From NCBI RefSeq assembly GCF_900115555.1, contig NZ_FOWX01000009.1:62001-126000 (forward strand): a stretch of 64,000 nucleotides of DNA, in the 5' to 3' direction. A program made the translations under genes and the position numbers. Below, in pieces: positions 29,451 to 37,955 of this stretch. This DNA comes from Pseudomonas borbori (GTDB taxonomy: Bacteria > Pseudomonadota > Gammaproteobacteria > Pseudomonadales > Pseudomonadaceae). Under the pieces are notes generated by a model. That model worked only from the letters and a program-made list of their open reading frames with translations, was not told where the DNA came from and searched no databases. The first letter of the stretch is position 1. Each line of letters starts with the position of its first letter.

Positions 29451-30155
29451 TTAGCGCACTGACCGCAGCGGCGTGGCGAAGCGCGGCAGCACACGGGCCA
29501 GGACTTCGGCGATATAACCGAGGAACAGGGTACCCAGGGAACTCCTGTAGTGCTGCGGGTCACTGCTGCCGATCGCCAGCACGCCATGCAGGCCCTGGTA
29601 AGACAGCGCGACCACCGCCGCCGAGCCGACCTGCTTGGCTGCGCTTTCGCCGAACAGGAAGTTCAGTTCATGCTCGCGCAGCAGGCCGCAGATGGTCTTG
29701 CCGCCGGCCAGCAGGCCGCCGATGGCCTGATGCGCTTCGGCGCTGCTGACCGAGCGACCGACCGCGAGCGGCGTATCGCTGAACAGGATCAGGCTGACGA
29801 AGGGCACCTGGAATTGGTGGCGCAGGCTGTCCTCCACGGTGCTGACCACCTCTTCGAGGCTGGCGGCATCGAGCAGATCGAGCACCAGGTGGCGGGTCTT
29901 GTCGAACAGGCGGTCGTTGTCGCGGGCCACATCCATCAACTGCGAGAGGCGGTGGCGCATCTCGATATTGCGTTCGCGCAACAGCTTCACCTGGCGTTCG
30001 ACCAGGGAGATGGTGTCACCGCGTTGGTGCGGGATGCGCAACTCGGGAAGCAATTCGTCGTGTTCGACGAAGAATTCCGGGTGCAGGCGCAGGTAGTCGG
30101 CAACCGCCGCCGCGTCGAACTCGAGTGGTTGGGGCGAATCCTGCTGGTCGGTCAT
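29451..30155 (-). CDS. DUF484 family protein
   Basis: A 234-residue cytoplasmic protein of the DUF484 family. [19 protein letters not shown] and [20 protein letters not shown] are the family hallmarks; the latter is a short coiled coil, and a GAF-like domain follows to the end. The function is unknown, but it is conserved between dapF and xerC in many gammaproteobacteria. The ATG at 30155 overlaps the dapF stop, so a longer in-frame version starting inside dapF is rejected. Confidence 0.87.
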   Translation of the reverse strand: MTDQQDSPQPLEFDAAAVADYLRLHPEFFVEHDELLPELRIPHQRGDTISLVERQVKLLRERNIEMRHRLSQLMDVARDNDRLFDKTRHLVLDLLDAASLEEVVSTVEDSLRHQFQVPFVSLILFSDTPLAVGRSVSSAEAHQAIGGLLAGGKTICGLLREHELNFLFGESAAKQVGSAAVVALSYQGLHGVLAIGSSDPQHYRSSLGTLFLGYIAEVLARVLPRFATPLRSVR

Positions 30156-30982
30156 AGGCGAACCTGTCCTTCGTACACGCGCATCGCGGGTCCGGTCATC
30201 ATAACCGGCTGGCCCGGGCCTGCCCACTCGATGGACAGCTTGCCGCCGGGCAGTTCGATCTGCAGCGGCGAGTCCATCCAGCCCTGGCTGATCGCCGCCA
30301 CCGCCGCCGCGCAGGCGCCGGTGCCGCAGGCCTGGGTCTCGCCCGCGCCGCGTTCCCAGACGCGCAGCTTGGCATGCTGGCGGTCGATGATCTGCAGGAA
30401 GCCGACGTTGACCCGCTGCGGAAAGCGCGGATGCAACTCCAGTTTCGGCCCCAGCTCATGCACCGGTGCGCTGTCGACGTCGTCGACGCGCAGCACGGCA
30501 TGCGGATTGCCCATGGACACCGCGGCCAGTTCGACCGTCTGGCCGTCGACCTCGACGGGGTAACTCAAGGCTTGCCGTTCGGCCTGGAAGGGGATTTGCG
30601 CTGGCTCCAGGCGTGGTGCGCCCATATTCACGCGGACCTGGCCGTCGGCGCGCACGTCGAGCTCGATGATGCCGGCCTTGGTTTCCACGCGGATCTGCTT
30701 CTTCATCGTCAGCCGCTTGTCCAGCACGAAGCGGGCGAAGCAGCGCGCGCCATTGCCGCACTGTTCAACTTCCGAGCCGTCGGCGTTGAAGATGCGGTAG
30801 CGGAAGTCGACGTCCGGGTTGCTCGGCGGTTCCACCAGCAGCAGTTGATCGAAGCCGACGCCGGTGTGGCGATCGCCCCACTGCTTGGCGTTCTTGGGCT
30901 GGATATGCGCGTGCTGGCTGACCAGGTCGAGGACCATGAAGTCGTTGCCGAGGCCGTGCATTTTGGTAAAGCGCAATAGCAT
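30152..30982 (-). CDS. dapF: diaminopimelate epimerase
   Basis: A 276-residue PLP-independent epimerase converting LL- to meso-diaminopimelate for lysine and peptidoglycan. The two catalytic cysteines are C75 (QCGNGARC) and C219 (ETQACGTGA). [19 protein letters not shown] is the standard N-terminus and fixes the start at 30982. It is 10 bp downstream of lysA and 4 bp overlapped with DUF484, inside one lptM-lysA-dapF-DUF484-xerC transcript. Confidence 0.96.
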   Translation of the reverse strand: MLLRFTKMHGLGNDFMVLDLVSQHAHIQPKNAKQWGDRHTGVGFDQLLLVEPPSNPDVDFRYRIFNADGSEVEQCGNGARCFARFVLDKRLTMKKQIRVETKAGIIELDVRADGQVRVNMGAPRLEPAQIPFQAERQALSYPVEVDGQTVELAAVSMGNPHAVLRVDDVDSAPVHELGPKLELHPRFPQRVNVGFLQIIDRQHAKLRVWERGAGETQACGTGACAAAVAAISQGWMDSPLQIELPGGKLSIEWAGPGQPVMMTGPAMRVYEGQVRL

Positions 30983-30992
30983 CAGGGTGCCC

Positions 30993-32246
30993 TTATGGTG
31001 CTGGCGGCAGCTGGCTTTCGCCCGCAAAGAGTTCGCTGAGGGTCTCGCGCCGCCGCACCTCGAAGGCCTGGTCGCCATCTACCAGCACCTCGGCGGCGCG
31101 GCCGCGGGTGTTGTAGTTGGAGCTCATGACGAAGCCGTAGGCGCCGGCCGAACACACGGCCAGCAGGTCGCCTTCGGCCAGCGCCAGCTGGCGATCCTTG
31201 GCCAGGAAGTCGCCGGTTTCGCAGATCGGGCCGACGATGTCGTAGTTGCGCGTCGCGCCATCGCGCGGCTGCACCGCCACCACGTCCATCCAGGCCTGGT
31301 ACAGCGCCGGACGGATCAGGTCGTTCATCGCCGCGTCGACGATGGCGAAATCCTTGTGCTCGGTGTGCTTGAGGTACTCGACCCGGGTCAGCAGCACGCC
31401 GGCATTGGCGACGATCGAGCGGCCCGGCTCGAACACCAGGGCCAGGTCGCGCCCGGCCATGCGCTGGCGCACCGCCCGGATATAGTCACCGGCCAGTGGC
31501 GGCTGCTCGTCGCGGTATTGCACGCCGAGGCCGCCGCCCAGGTCCAGGTGCTTGATGCGGATGCCGCGCGCGGCCAGGCGGTCGATCAGCACCAGCAGAC
31601 GATCCAGGGCATCGAGGAACGGCGGCAGGCTGGTCAGCTGTGAGCCGATATGGCAGTCGACGCCGAGCACCTCCAGGTTGGTCAGTTCGGCGGCGCGGGC
31701 GTAGACCGCCTCGGCCTGTTCGATGCCGATGCCGAACTTGTTCTCTTTCAGACCGGTGGAAATATACGGGTGGGTGCCGGCATCCACATCCGGGTTGACC
31801 CGCAGCGACACCGGCGCCTGCACGCCCAGCTCGGCGGCGACCTGTTGCAGGCGTTCCAGTTCGTCGGTGGATTCGACGTTGAAGCAGTGCACGCCGATCT
31901 GCAGCGCCCGGCGCATGTCGTCGCGGCTCTTGCCGACGCCGGAGAAGACGATCTTGCCAGGCTCGCCACCGGCGGCCAGGACGCGTTCCAGTTCGCCGCG
32001 CGAGACGATGTCGAAGCCGGCGCCGAGACGTGCCAGCACGTTCAACACGCCCAGGTTGGAGTTGGCCTTGACGGCGAAGCAGACCAGGTGCGGCATGCCC
32101 TGCAGGGCATCGGCGTAGGCGTGGTACTGCGCCTCGATGTGGGCGCGCGAGTAGATGTAGGTCGGCGTGCCGAAGCGTTGGGCGATGGCGGACATGGCCA
32201 CGCCTTCCGCGAACAGTTGACCGTCGCGGTGGATAAAGGCTTGCAT
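30993..32246 (-). CDS. lysA: diaminopimelate decarboxylase
   Basis: A fold type III PLP decarboxylase of 417 residues, making L-lysine from meso-diaminopimelate. PLP is bound at K60 (CFAVKANSN). [10 protein letters not shown] forms part of the phosphate site, and the dimer-interface cysteine and tyrosine lie in [10 protein letters not shown] and [13 protein letters not shown]. It sits between the small lipoprotein gene and dapF. Confidence 0.96.
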   Translation of the reverse strand: MQAFIHRDGQLFAEGVAMSAIAQRFGTPTYIYSRAHIEAQYHAYADALQGMPHLVCFAVKANSNLGVLNVLARLGAGFDIVSRGELERVLAAGGEPGKIVFSGVGKSRDDMRRALQIGVHCFNVESTDELERLQQVAAELGVQAPVSLRVNPDVDAGTHPYISTGLKENKFGIGIEQAEAVYARAAELTNLEVLGVDCHIGSQLTSLPPFLDALDRLLVLIDRLAARGIRIKHLDLGGGLGVQYRDEQPPLAGDYIRAVRQRMAGRDLALVFEPGRSIVANAGVLLTRVEYLKHTEHKDFAIVDAAMNDLIRPALYQAWMDVVAVQPRDGATRNYDIVGPICETGDFLAKDRQLALAEGDLLAVCSAGAYGFVMSSNYNTRGRAAEVLVDGDQAFEVRRRETLSELFAGESQLPPAP

Positions 32247-32255
32247 GGAACCCCC

Positions 32256-32393
32256 TTAGAGAAAGATGTCTCTGTCGCGTTCTTGTGCCGTTTTTCCGTC
32301 ATCCGGCAGGTACAGCGGGCCTTTCTGGCCACAACCTGTGAGCAGGGACGTGATGGCGACGAGCGCGATAAGGGCAGTCAACAGCCGCTTCAT
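32256..32393 (-). CDS. lptM: small outer-membrane lipoprotein (LppL/LptM, YifL-like)
   Basis: A 45-residue lipoprotein: MKRLLTALIALVAITSLLTG then CGQKGPLYLPDDGK and a charged tail. The lipobox is LLTG-C with Cys21 as the lipidated residue. CGQKGPLYLP is the signature of E. coli YifL, renamed LptM, which helps the LptD translocon form its disulphides. P. aeruginosa lppL lies at the same place before lysA. It is the first gene of the lysA-dapF operon, 9 bp before lysA. Confidence 0.9.
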   Translation of the reverse strand: MKRLLTALIALVAITSLLTGCGQKGPLYLPDDGKTAQERDRDIFL

Positions 32394-32520
32394 GGTGAAG
32401 TCCTTGTAATAAAGCATGATTGCGCCGGAGTATACCGACCCCCCGACGCCTTGCCTATGCGCCGGGATTCCCGCCCGGCGGGGCTTTGCCCGCGTCCGGG
32501 AGAGGTGCGGATCATGTGCG

Positions 32521-32544
32521 TCGAGCGCTGTATACTGCGCTCGA
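32521..32544 (+). promoter_or_regulatory. palindrome around a -10 box upstream of cyaY
   Basis: TCGAGCGC (32521-32528) and GCGCTCGA (32537-32544) are perfect inverted arms around TGTATACT, which contains a TATACT -10 (32531-32536). 22 of 24 bases are symmetric. It is a candidate operator-promoter for cyaY. The rest of the 32394-32687 gap shows a GCCGGG / CCCGGC hairpin (32460-32479) and no gene. Confidence 0.5.
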
Positions 32545-32687
32545 TGCTTGTTCGACGTGTCCTGTCGGTCGTGCTGAACAAGCGTTTAGCTCCGCGCTCA
32601 GGCGCTCCGCTCTGACTAGCGCGCGACCGTTGCCCCAGAGAGCCTGGCACTTTTCTGCAACACCTGAATTTTTCGAGGACATCCGCA

Positions 32688-33020
32688 ATGAGTTTGACCG
32701 AAGCCCGCTTCCACGATCTGGTCGACACCGTGCAGCAAGCGGTGGAAGACATTTTCGATGACAGCGACCTGGATCTCGACCTGGAAAACTCGGCGGGTGT
32801 GCTGACCGTGCGTTTCGAGAATGGCACGCAGCTGATTTTCAGCCGCCAGGAGCCGATCCGGCAGTTGTGGCTGGCCGCCCGTTCCGGTGGTTTTCATTTC
32901 GATTTCGACGAGGCCAGCGAGCGCTGGATTTGCGACAGCAGCGATGAGCTGCTGGGGGAAATGCTCGCGCGCATCACCCTGGAGCAATCTGGAGCCAGTC
33001 TTGAGTTCGAAGAGCTCTGA
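32688..33020 (+). CDS. cyaY: iron donor protein CyaY (bacterial frataxin)
   Basis: A 110-residue frataxin homologue. The acidic first helix (EARFHDLVDTVQQAVEDIFD plus DSDLDLD) binds iron, and the beta sheet carries GTQLIFSRQEPIRQLWLAA and GGFHFDFD. CyaY tunes iron-sulphur cluster assembly on IscS/IscU. GAGGACATCCGCA provides the ribosome binding site. It is divergent from lptM-lysA, as in P. aeruginosa, and a DUF1289 gene overlaps its end. Confidence 0.95.
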   Translation: MSLTEARFHDLVDTVQQAVEDIFDDSDLDLDLENSAGVLTVRFENGTQLIFSRQEPIRQLWLAARSGGFHFDFDEASERWICDSSDELLGEMLARITLEQSGASLEFEEL

Positions 33021-33213
33021 TTCGGCGCCCGAGCGGGTTGGGGCGGTGCTCGCTTCGCCGTGCGTTCGCCGGTGCTGCCTGGACGACGGCGATATGTGCC
33101 TGGGCTGCGGTCGTTTGCTCGGCGAGATTCTCGAGTGGAGCGATGCCGATGACGCGCGGCGGCGCATCATTTGCCACTGTGCCCGGATACGCTTGCAGCA
33201 GTATCGAAGCTGA
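33001..33213 (+). CDS. DUF1289 cysteine-rich small protein
   Basis: About 70 residues. The core ASPCVRRCCLDDGDMCLGCG followed by RLLGEILEWSDADDARRRII is a DUF1289 domain, with four cysteines spaced to bind a metal. The function is unknown. No in-frame ATG lies near; a TTG at 33001 with GGAG 6 bp upstream is the best start, overlapping the cyaY end by 20 bp, so it is probably translated by coupling to cyaY. A GTG further in (33046) is an alternative. Confidence 0.75.
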   Translation: MSSKSSDSAPERVGAVLASPCVRRCCLDDGDMCLGCGRLLGEILEWSDADDARRRIICHCARIRLQQYRS

Positions 33214-33264
33214 GTCGCGGGCCTTGTGTATTTGAGCGGCTGTGATAGGGTCGAAACGACTAGC

Positions 33265-33302
33265 GCAAAACCCCGTCTCCAGCAGACGGGGTTTTGCTTT
33301 TT
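33265..33302 (+). terminator. terminator after the DUF1289 gene
   Basis: A perfect 14-bp stem, GCAAAACCCCGTCT / AGACGGGGTTTTGC, with a 5-nt loop and a following T run. It is one of the strongest terminators in the window. Confidence 0.93.
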
Positions 33303-33333
33303 ATGCATCCAGTAAAGGAGCGTTGAGCTGACC

Positions 33334-33741
33334 ATGACCAGTGCACCGGCAATCACCATTACCCGTCTCGATTTACAGCGTCTGGAGCGTTTGCTCGACA
33401 GCCTGGAAGACTTCGGCCCGGGAGCTGTCGCCCTGCAGGCCGAGCTGGATCGGGCCGACGTCGTCGCCCATGACCAGGTGCCGGCCGGGGTGGTGACCAT
33501 GAATTCGCGGGTGCATTGCCGCGAAGAAAGCAGCGGCAAGGACTATCACCTGACCCTGGTGTACCCGCAGGACGCCGGTGGCGAAGGTTGTGTGTCGGTA
33601 CTTGCGCCGGTCGGCACGGCCCTGCTGGGGCTGTCCGTGGGCCAGCATATCGACTGGACCGCACCCGGCGGCAAGGTGCTCAAGCTGACCCTGCTGGCGG
33701 TGGAATATCAGCCGGAAGCGGCCGGCGAATACAGCCGCTGA
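33334..33741 (+). CDS. rnk: regulator of nucleoside diphosphate kinase
   Basis: A 135-residue Rnk protein of the GreA/Rnk family. A short N-terminal coiled coil (TRLDLQRLERLLDSLEDF) precedes a C-terminal GreA-type FKBP-like domain (LTLVYPQDAGGEGCVSVLAP and PVGTALLGLSVGQHIDW). It interacts with RNA polymerase and in P. aeruginosa and E. coli affects Ndk levels and alginate. AAAGGAG lies upstream. The gene converges on cyaA. Confidence 0.92.
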   Translation: MTSAPAITITRLDLQRLERLLDSLEDFGPGAVALQAELDRADVVAHDQVPAGVVTMNSRVHCREESSGKDYHLTLVYPQDAGGEGCVSVLAPVGTALLGLSVGQHIDWTAPGGKVLKLTLLAVEYQPEAAGEYSR

Positions 33742-33762
33742 GTTGGCTGCCGGTCCGCCGCC

Positions 33763-36618
33763 TCAGGCTTTTTCCAGTGCCGCATTGAGTGCCGCTTCCA
33801 GGCGGGCCTTGTAGCGCAGGTAGTGAATGGTCTGGGCCTGGCCTTCGCCGAGCACGGCGGACAGGTCGAGGTCGGTGATGTAGCAGGGGTAGCGCTCGCC
33901 GTCGCGGCGTTGGGCGAGGATGTGCCGGGCCACGGCGGCGAACAGGTCGCCGGCATACTCCAGTTCGGAAAATTCACGGTGGTTGCAATACAGGGTCACG
34001 TGGGCGCGCTTGCCGTCGACCGGCTCGACGATCGCCTGCACGTCGTAGAAGGGGTGGCTCACCGGCGCTTGCGGTGGCGGGCGCAGTTCCACCTGGCGGG
34101 CGCGCTGCGGCGCCGCCGGGAGTACCTCGTAATAGAGCACCTCCAGCGTACTCAAGAGTGCCTGGTTGTCCAGCGGCAGCAAGGCATTGCGCCGGTACAG
34201 CAGCGATTGCAGGAAGCGCTGCAGCGGCGTCAGCAGGCTTTGCTCGTCGCGAAACGGCACGTTCTGCCGCCACAGCGCGTTGTGTTCGTCGAGCAGGGTC
34301 AGTTCGGCCAGGCCATTGTTTTCGTGACGGCGGTAGAACACCTGGATGCACTCGGGGCGGCCGAGCGGCAGGATCAGGGCCAGGTCGTCGCCTTCCAGGG
34401 CATTGCGGTCGAGGTGCAGCCGGCTGTAGCCCGGGCGCTCCTTGCCGAGATGCTCGAGCAGCGCCGGCATGCCCGTCAGCGCCGTGTGGCTGACCTGCCC
34501 CGGCGTCAGTTCGAGCAGGTGGTAGTGCTGCTTGATTTGCACCAGGTAGCGGTTGCGCGGTGTGCCCACAAAATTATCGAGGGTGTCGCGAAACAGCTCC
34601 TCGACCCGCTCGGCGATGGTCGTGGCGCGGTTGCGGCAGAAACAGCGCACCCGCAGCTTGGGTTTGCCGCCGCCGGCCGGCAGGCTGTTGAGGAAGTCGC
34701 GCAGGCAGTCGAGCAGGGCGTGGGGGCCGTCATAGCGGCTGACCAGCAGTTCGTTCCAGCTGTTCAGGCTGACCTGGTCGATGGTCAGAATCAGGTTCTC
34801 GCGCACCCCGGAATAACCCAGGGCATCGATCCGCTCGGTGGTCATGTGGACATTCATCTGGCTGTGCTGCTTGAGCGGGTCGAGGCCGACATTGACCAGC
34901 AACAGCACTTCGCCGGGCACGCTGGCGCGCAGCAGCGCGCTTTCCTCGATCGCCGGCAGCGGCAGCGGCACGGTCTGTTGCAGGCTGGCGAGCAGGTTGG
35001 ACAGTTCGAACTCGCTCAGGTCGCTGTCGCCAGGATGCAGCGACAGTCGCGTGCTGCTGTCGATCACGCCATTGCGGTGGCACCAGGCAAGCAGCTCGAC
35101 CAGTTCGCGGGCGCGCTTGAGCGGGGCGAAATCCGCCCACTCCTGAGGGCCGAGGCTGCCGCCGTACAGGGCCCACTGGTTCTCGTCGCTGGCTGCGGTT
35201 CTGGGGCTCTGCACCAGGGTCAGGGTGTCTTCGCCCAGGTCCGGGGCAATGCCGGGATTGATGAATTCGATCTTGCCGGCCTTGCGCTCGAAGGCGGCGT
35301 ACAGGCGCCGGCCGAGCACGCCGAGATCGCGGCTGTTGAGCGAGCTGCCGACCTGGGCGTTGCGGGCGAACTGGGAGAGGAAGCGGTAGCTGTAGGTCAG
35401 TTCGTTGACCAGGGCGCGGCGTTCGGCGCTGACCTGGCGCACCTTCCACTGGCTGCGGCTGTCGAGCATCGTCAGTTGCCGGTTGTCCCAGTTCCAGTCG
35501 CCGGTCAGACGCTCGAGCAGCAGGCGTTGCCAGCTCTTGCGCCGGTCGCGCGGTGGCCGGCTGAGTTTCTTGTTGACCTTCAGGTACAGGCAGCGGCGGA
35601 TCAGCTCCAGGCGCTCGGTTTCGCCGCGCTCGCCCAGGTACTCCTCCAGGCGGCGGTAGACCACGATGTAAGGGTCGAGCTCGTCGAGATCGAGGCGATT
35701 ACAGAAGACCGCTTGCTTGAAGCGCAGCGACAGGCATTGCACCTGGGGATGTTCGCTGGCGTAGACCTCGGTGAGCAGCAGCTTGAGTACCGACTTGTAC
35801 GGCGACTCGATGCCCTTGAACAGCTGCCACATGCCCGCGCCGATGAATTCGCTCGGTGGAATCTGTGCCAGGTGGCCGAGGTCGAGCACTTCATCGGCGC
35901 GGATGAAACGCTTGTTCAGCAGGATGCCGATGTACTCGTGGTAGCGCTGCTCCTCGTACACCGGCACCAGCCACCAGAGCGGGGTACGCCCGGCCAGCCA
36001 GATCGCCGTGCGGTAGAACTCGTCGAGCAACAGGTAGTGCTGGGTGGTGCCGCAGTCGTCCGAGGTCAGCTGCGCCTCGCGGTCGCCGACGCTAAAGCGT
36101 GCCGGGTCGATCAGGAAGAAATGCGCCTCGGCGCCCTGGGTCGCCGCCCAGGCTTCGAGCTGATCGCACTTCTTGCGCAGTTCGGCGATGTCCCGGGGGC
36201 TGAGGTCGGGCGCGTGACAGACCCACAGGTCCATGTCGCTTTGCTCGGCCTGGGCCAGCGTGCCCAGGCTGCCCATCAGGAACAAGCCATGGAGCGGCAG
36301 CGGGGAGTTGCCGCGGTGCGCCTTGTAAACGAAGGAACGGGTCAGGCGCTGCGCTTCGGCGAGCAGCTCGGCGTCCGGCTCGAAGCCGCTCAGTCCGGCC
36401 GGCGTCAGCCCGGACACATAGCCCGGCAGCAACGGGTGATTGACGTGAAACAGCAGCGGCAACAGCCTGAGGACCAGTTGCTGACGGGTCGACAGCGCCT
36501 GCATGGCACGCTGCAGGCGGCCGTCATTGACCTTGAGAAAGCGCGCGCGCAACTGGACCAGCACCTTGCGGTCGATGCCTTCGTCGATATCCGGGCGAAT
36601 TTCCTGGCTACGGCTCAT
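33763..36618 (-). CDS. cyaA: class I adenylate cyclase
   Basis: A 951-residue class I (enterobacterial-type) adenylate cyclase making cAMP for Vfr/Crp signalling. The N-terminal nucleotidyltransferase core has GSLGTLAQAEQSDMDLWVCH, the GS-x-DxD metal site. FFLIDPARF and the conserved region GAGMWQLFKGIESPYKSVLK follow. The C-terminal half is the regulatory domain, and MSRSQEIRPDIDEGIDRKVL is the family N-terminus. It is transcribed towards rnk. Confidence 0.95.
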   Translation of the reverse strand: MSRSQEIRPDIDEGIDRKVLVQLRARFLKVNDGRLQRAMQALSTRQQLVLRLLPLLFHVNHPLLPGYVSGLTPAGLSGFEPDAELLAEAQRLTRSFVYKAHRGNSPLPLHGLFLMGSLGTLAQAEQSDMDLWVCHAPDLSPRDIAELRKKCDQLEAWAATQGAEAHFFLIDPARFSVGDREAQLTSDDCGTTQHYLLLDEFYRTAIWLAGRTPLWWLVPVYEEQRYHEYIGILLNKRFIRADEVLDLGHLAQIPPSEFIGAGMWQLFKGIESPYKSVLKLLLTEVYASEHPQVQCLSLRFKQAVFCNRLDLDELDPYIVVYRRLEEYLGERGETERLELIRRCLYLKVNKKLSRPPRDRRKSWQRLLLERLTGDWNWDNRQLTMLDSRSQWKVRQVSAERRALVNELTYSYRFLSQFARNAQVGSSLNSRDLGVLGRRLYAAFERKAGKIEFINPGIAPDLGEDTLTLVQSPRTAASDENQWALYGGSLGPQEWADFAPLKRARELVELLAWCHRNGVIDSSTRLSLHPGDSDLSEFELSNLLASLQQTVPLPLPAIEESALLRASVPGEVLLLVNVGLDPLKQHSQMNVHMTTERIDALGYSGVRENLILTIDQVSLNSWNELLVSRYDGPHALLDCLRDFLNSLPAGGGKPKLRVRCFCRNRATTIAERVEELFRDTLDNFVGTPRNRYLVQIKQHYHLLELTPGQVSHTALTGMPALLEHLGKERPGYSRLHLDRNALEGDDLALILPLGRPECIQVFYRRHENNGLAELTLLDEHNALWRQNVPFRDEQSLLTPLQRFLQSLLYRRNALLPLDNQALLSTLEVLYYEVLPAAPQRARQVELRPPPQAPVSHPFYDVQAIVEPVDGKRAHVTLYCNHREFSELEYAGDLFAAVARHILAQRRDGERYPCYITDLDLSAVLGEGQAQTIHYLRYKARLEAALNAALEKA

Positions 36619-36738
36619 GCTGGGGCTCGGCAGGGCAGTGCGGCAAGACTATCAGCCAGCCGTGAAGTGTGCGGGGGGTAACGCCAGCGCGCCTGCAGCG
36701 AGTGCAACTGCGCTCGGAGCGGGCGCGATGGCGGTGGG

Positions 36739-36984
36739 TCAGGCCGTTTCAGTCACATTGAGAATGGTCAGCAGGACCTGCGCATGTTCGGCCGCGTCCA
36801 GTCCCAGGCTGGTCAGGTAACCGCCATCCTCCTGGGTGAGCAGGCCTTTGGCGTGCAGGCGTTTGGCCGCAGCAATCGCTTGCGGGGCGGCAGTATGGTG
36901 AATCTTGAGGCCTTCCTGGGTGTTGCCCAGGTTGAACAGGGCGAGAAGATCGAGTTCAGCAACCAGCTCAGGGGTAAAAGACAT
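36739..36984 (-). CDS. TIGR02647 family protein
   Basis: An 81-residue protein, MSFTPELVAELDLLALFNLG continuing NTQEGLKIHHTAAPQAIAAA. The arrangement matches the small DNA-related family TIGR02647, found next to cyaA in Pseudomonas (PA5271). Its predicted all-helical fold resembles a winged-helix domain, and its function is unknown. It lies 120 bp upstream of cyaA on the same strand. Confidence 0.8.
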   Translation of the reverse strand: MSFTPELVAELDLLALFNLGNTQEGLKIHHTAAPQAIAAAKRLHAKGLLTQEDGGYLTSLGLDAAEHAQVLLTILNVTETA

Positions 36985-37122
36985 AAGTGCTCCAGGCTCT
37001 GGTAAACAGGGGCCGGGCAGCGCTTGTGCCCGACTGGTTGGGTCCCGCGTGGATGAAGCGAGGCGCGGGTGTGTGCAGTGTAGCGAGACGCGCGGCTGCG
37101 CGCGCGGGCCAAGTGACTGGCG

Positions 37123-37401
37123 TCAGGAGGTTTCTTCCGGCAACTCCGGCAGGGCGCGCAGGGCCTGCTCGTAGGCCGCGCCATCGAATGGCCGATCCTC
37201 GGCGAGCATGGCCTTGATTTCATGGGCCAGCACCATCGCCATCAGCTGCAGGATTTCGCCACGCTCGTAGCCGACCAGGCTCAGCTTGTTCAGGGTGGCC
37301 AGGGCAGCCGGCGGCTGCGCGGCTTCGATCTGGTTCTCGATGGCCTGGACCAGGGTGTCTTCGGCAAAGGCCTCGTCTTCGTGCTCGTCGTGTTCGCTCA
37401 T
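37123..37401 (-). CDS. small conserved protein of unknown function
   Basis: A 92-residue acidic protein starting MSEHDEHEDEAFAEDTLVQA. The middle is predicted helical (AIENQIEAAQPPAALATLNK), and GYERGEILQLMAMVLAHEIK suggests an amphipathic helix. I do not recognise a named family. It looks like a genuine gene because codon bias is strong and it is followed by the co-directional TIGR02647 gene and cyaA; a similar small gene is recalled at this place in P. aeruginosa. No membrane or signal sequence is visible. Confidence 0.7.
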   Translation of the reverse strand: MSEHDEHEDEAFAEDTLVQAIENQIEAAQPPAALATLNKLSLVGYERGEILQLMAMVLAHEIKAMLAEDRPFDGAAYEQALRALPELPEETS

Positions 37402-37642
37402 GCTCGGCTTATCCGGGGGCTAGGCATGCAGTGTGCCAGTGCCGAGCCGGCTGCGCCATGCGTCGCTTGGACGTAGCCACCGATCTTGTCGCGTGTGGGC
37501 GCAGGGCGCCGCAGGCAGCGGGGCGCGATCACTCCGTTCGGCCGGCTTGTGTCGGGCGCTCAGAACCTTCCAGGCCCGGTTCGGTTTGCTCTGCGCAATG
37601 GCAAACCGGGCGGTAACGCTGTTCGTGACGGGAGGCGAAGTA

Positions 37643-37684
37643 TTGATCGGTGTCAATCTGCCACTACGTGGCGTGCGGTATTAG
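37643..37684 (+). promoter_or_regulatory. Anr/Dnr-like class II promoter
   Basis: TTGAT-CGGT-GTCAA (37643-37656) matches the Anr/Fnr consensus at nine of ten bases. A TATTAG -10 (37679-37684) predicts a start at 37691, which puts the box centre at exactly -41.5, the class II activation position. Transcription would run into the GGDEF-EAL gene at 37956. In the gene-free 37402-37955 stretch there is also a TTGACT / TGTAGC pair 17 bp apart (37832-37860) and nothing else I can name. Confidence 0.5.
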
Positions 37685-37955
37685 TAAGCCTGCTAGCCCA
37701 CCTAATTAGGCTTTATTGCTATGGCCTGTTCCCTTGTGGCCTGAAAGACCGTGACAAAGTCATCGAATACGGCGACCGTCCCCAGGTGCCCGCGGCTGAC
37801 GTTGCGCCCTGTCAAAAATGAGGCCACTTGCTTGACTGTCTTCCAGCGATTTTGTGTAGCCCCCGTTCGCAACCGTTGGGCGCCTTCTGCGGCGAGACGC
37901 AAAAACGGAGAACCGTTGATCCTGAAATCAGACTGTTTTTATGGAGGGGGTCGCC

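Noticed and set aside
33823..36681. Very long open frame opposite cyaA
   Set aside because: It mirrors the cyaA codons in a GC-rich gene, has no domain pattern, and is rich in residues typical of antisense frames.
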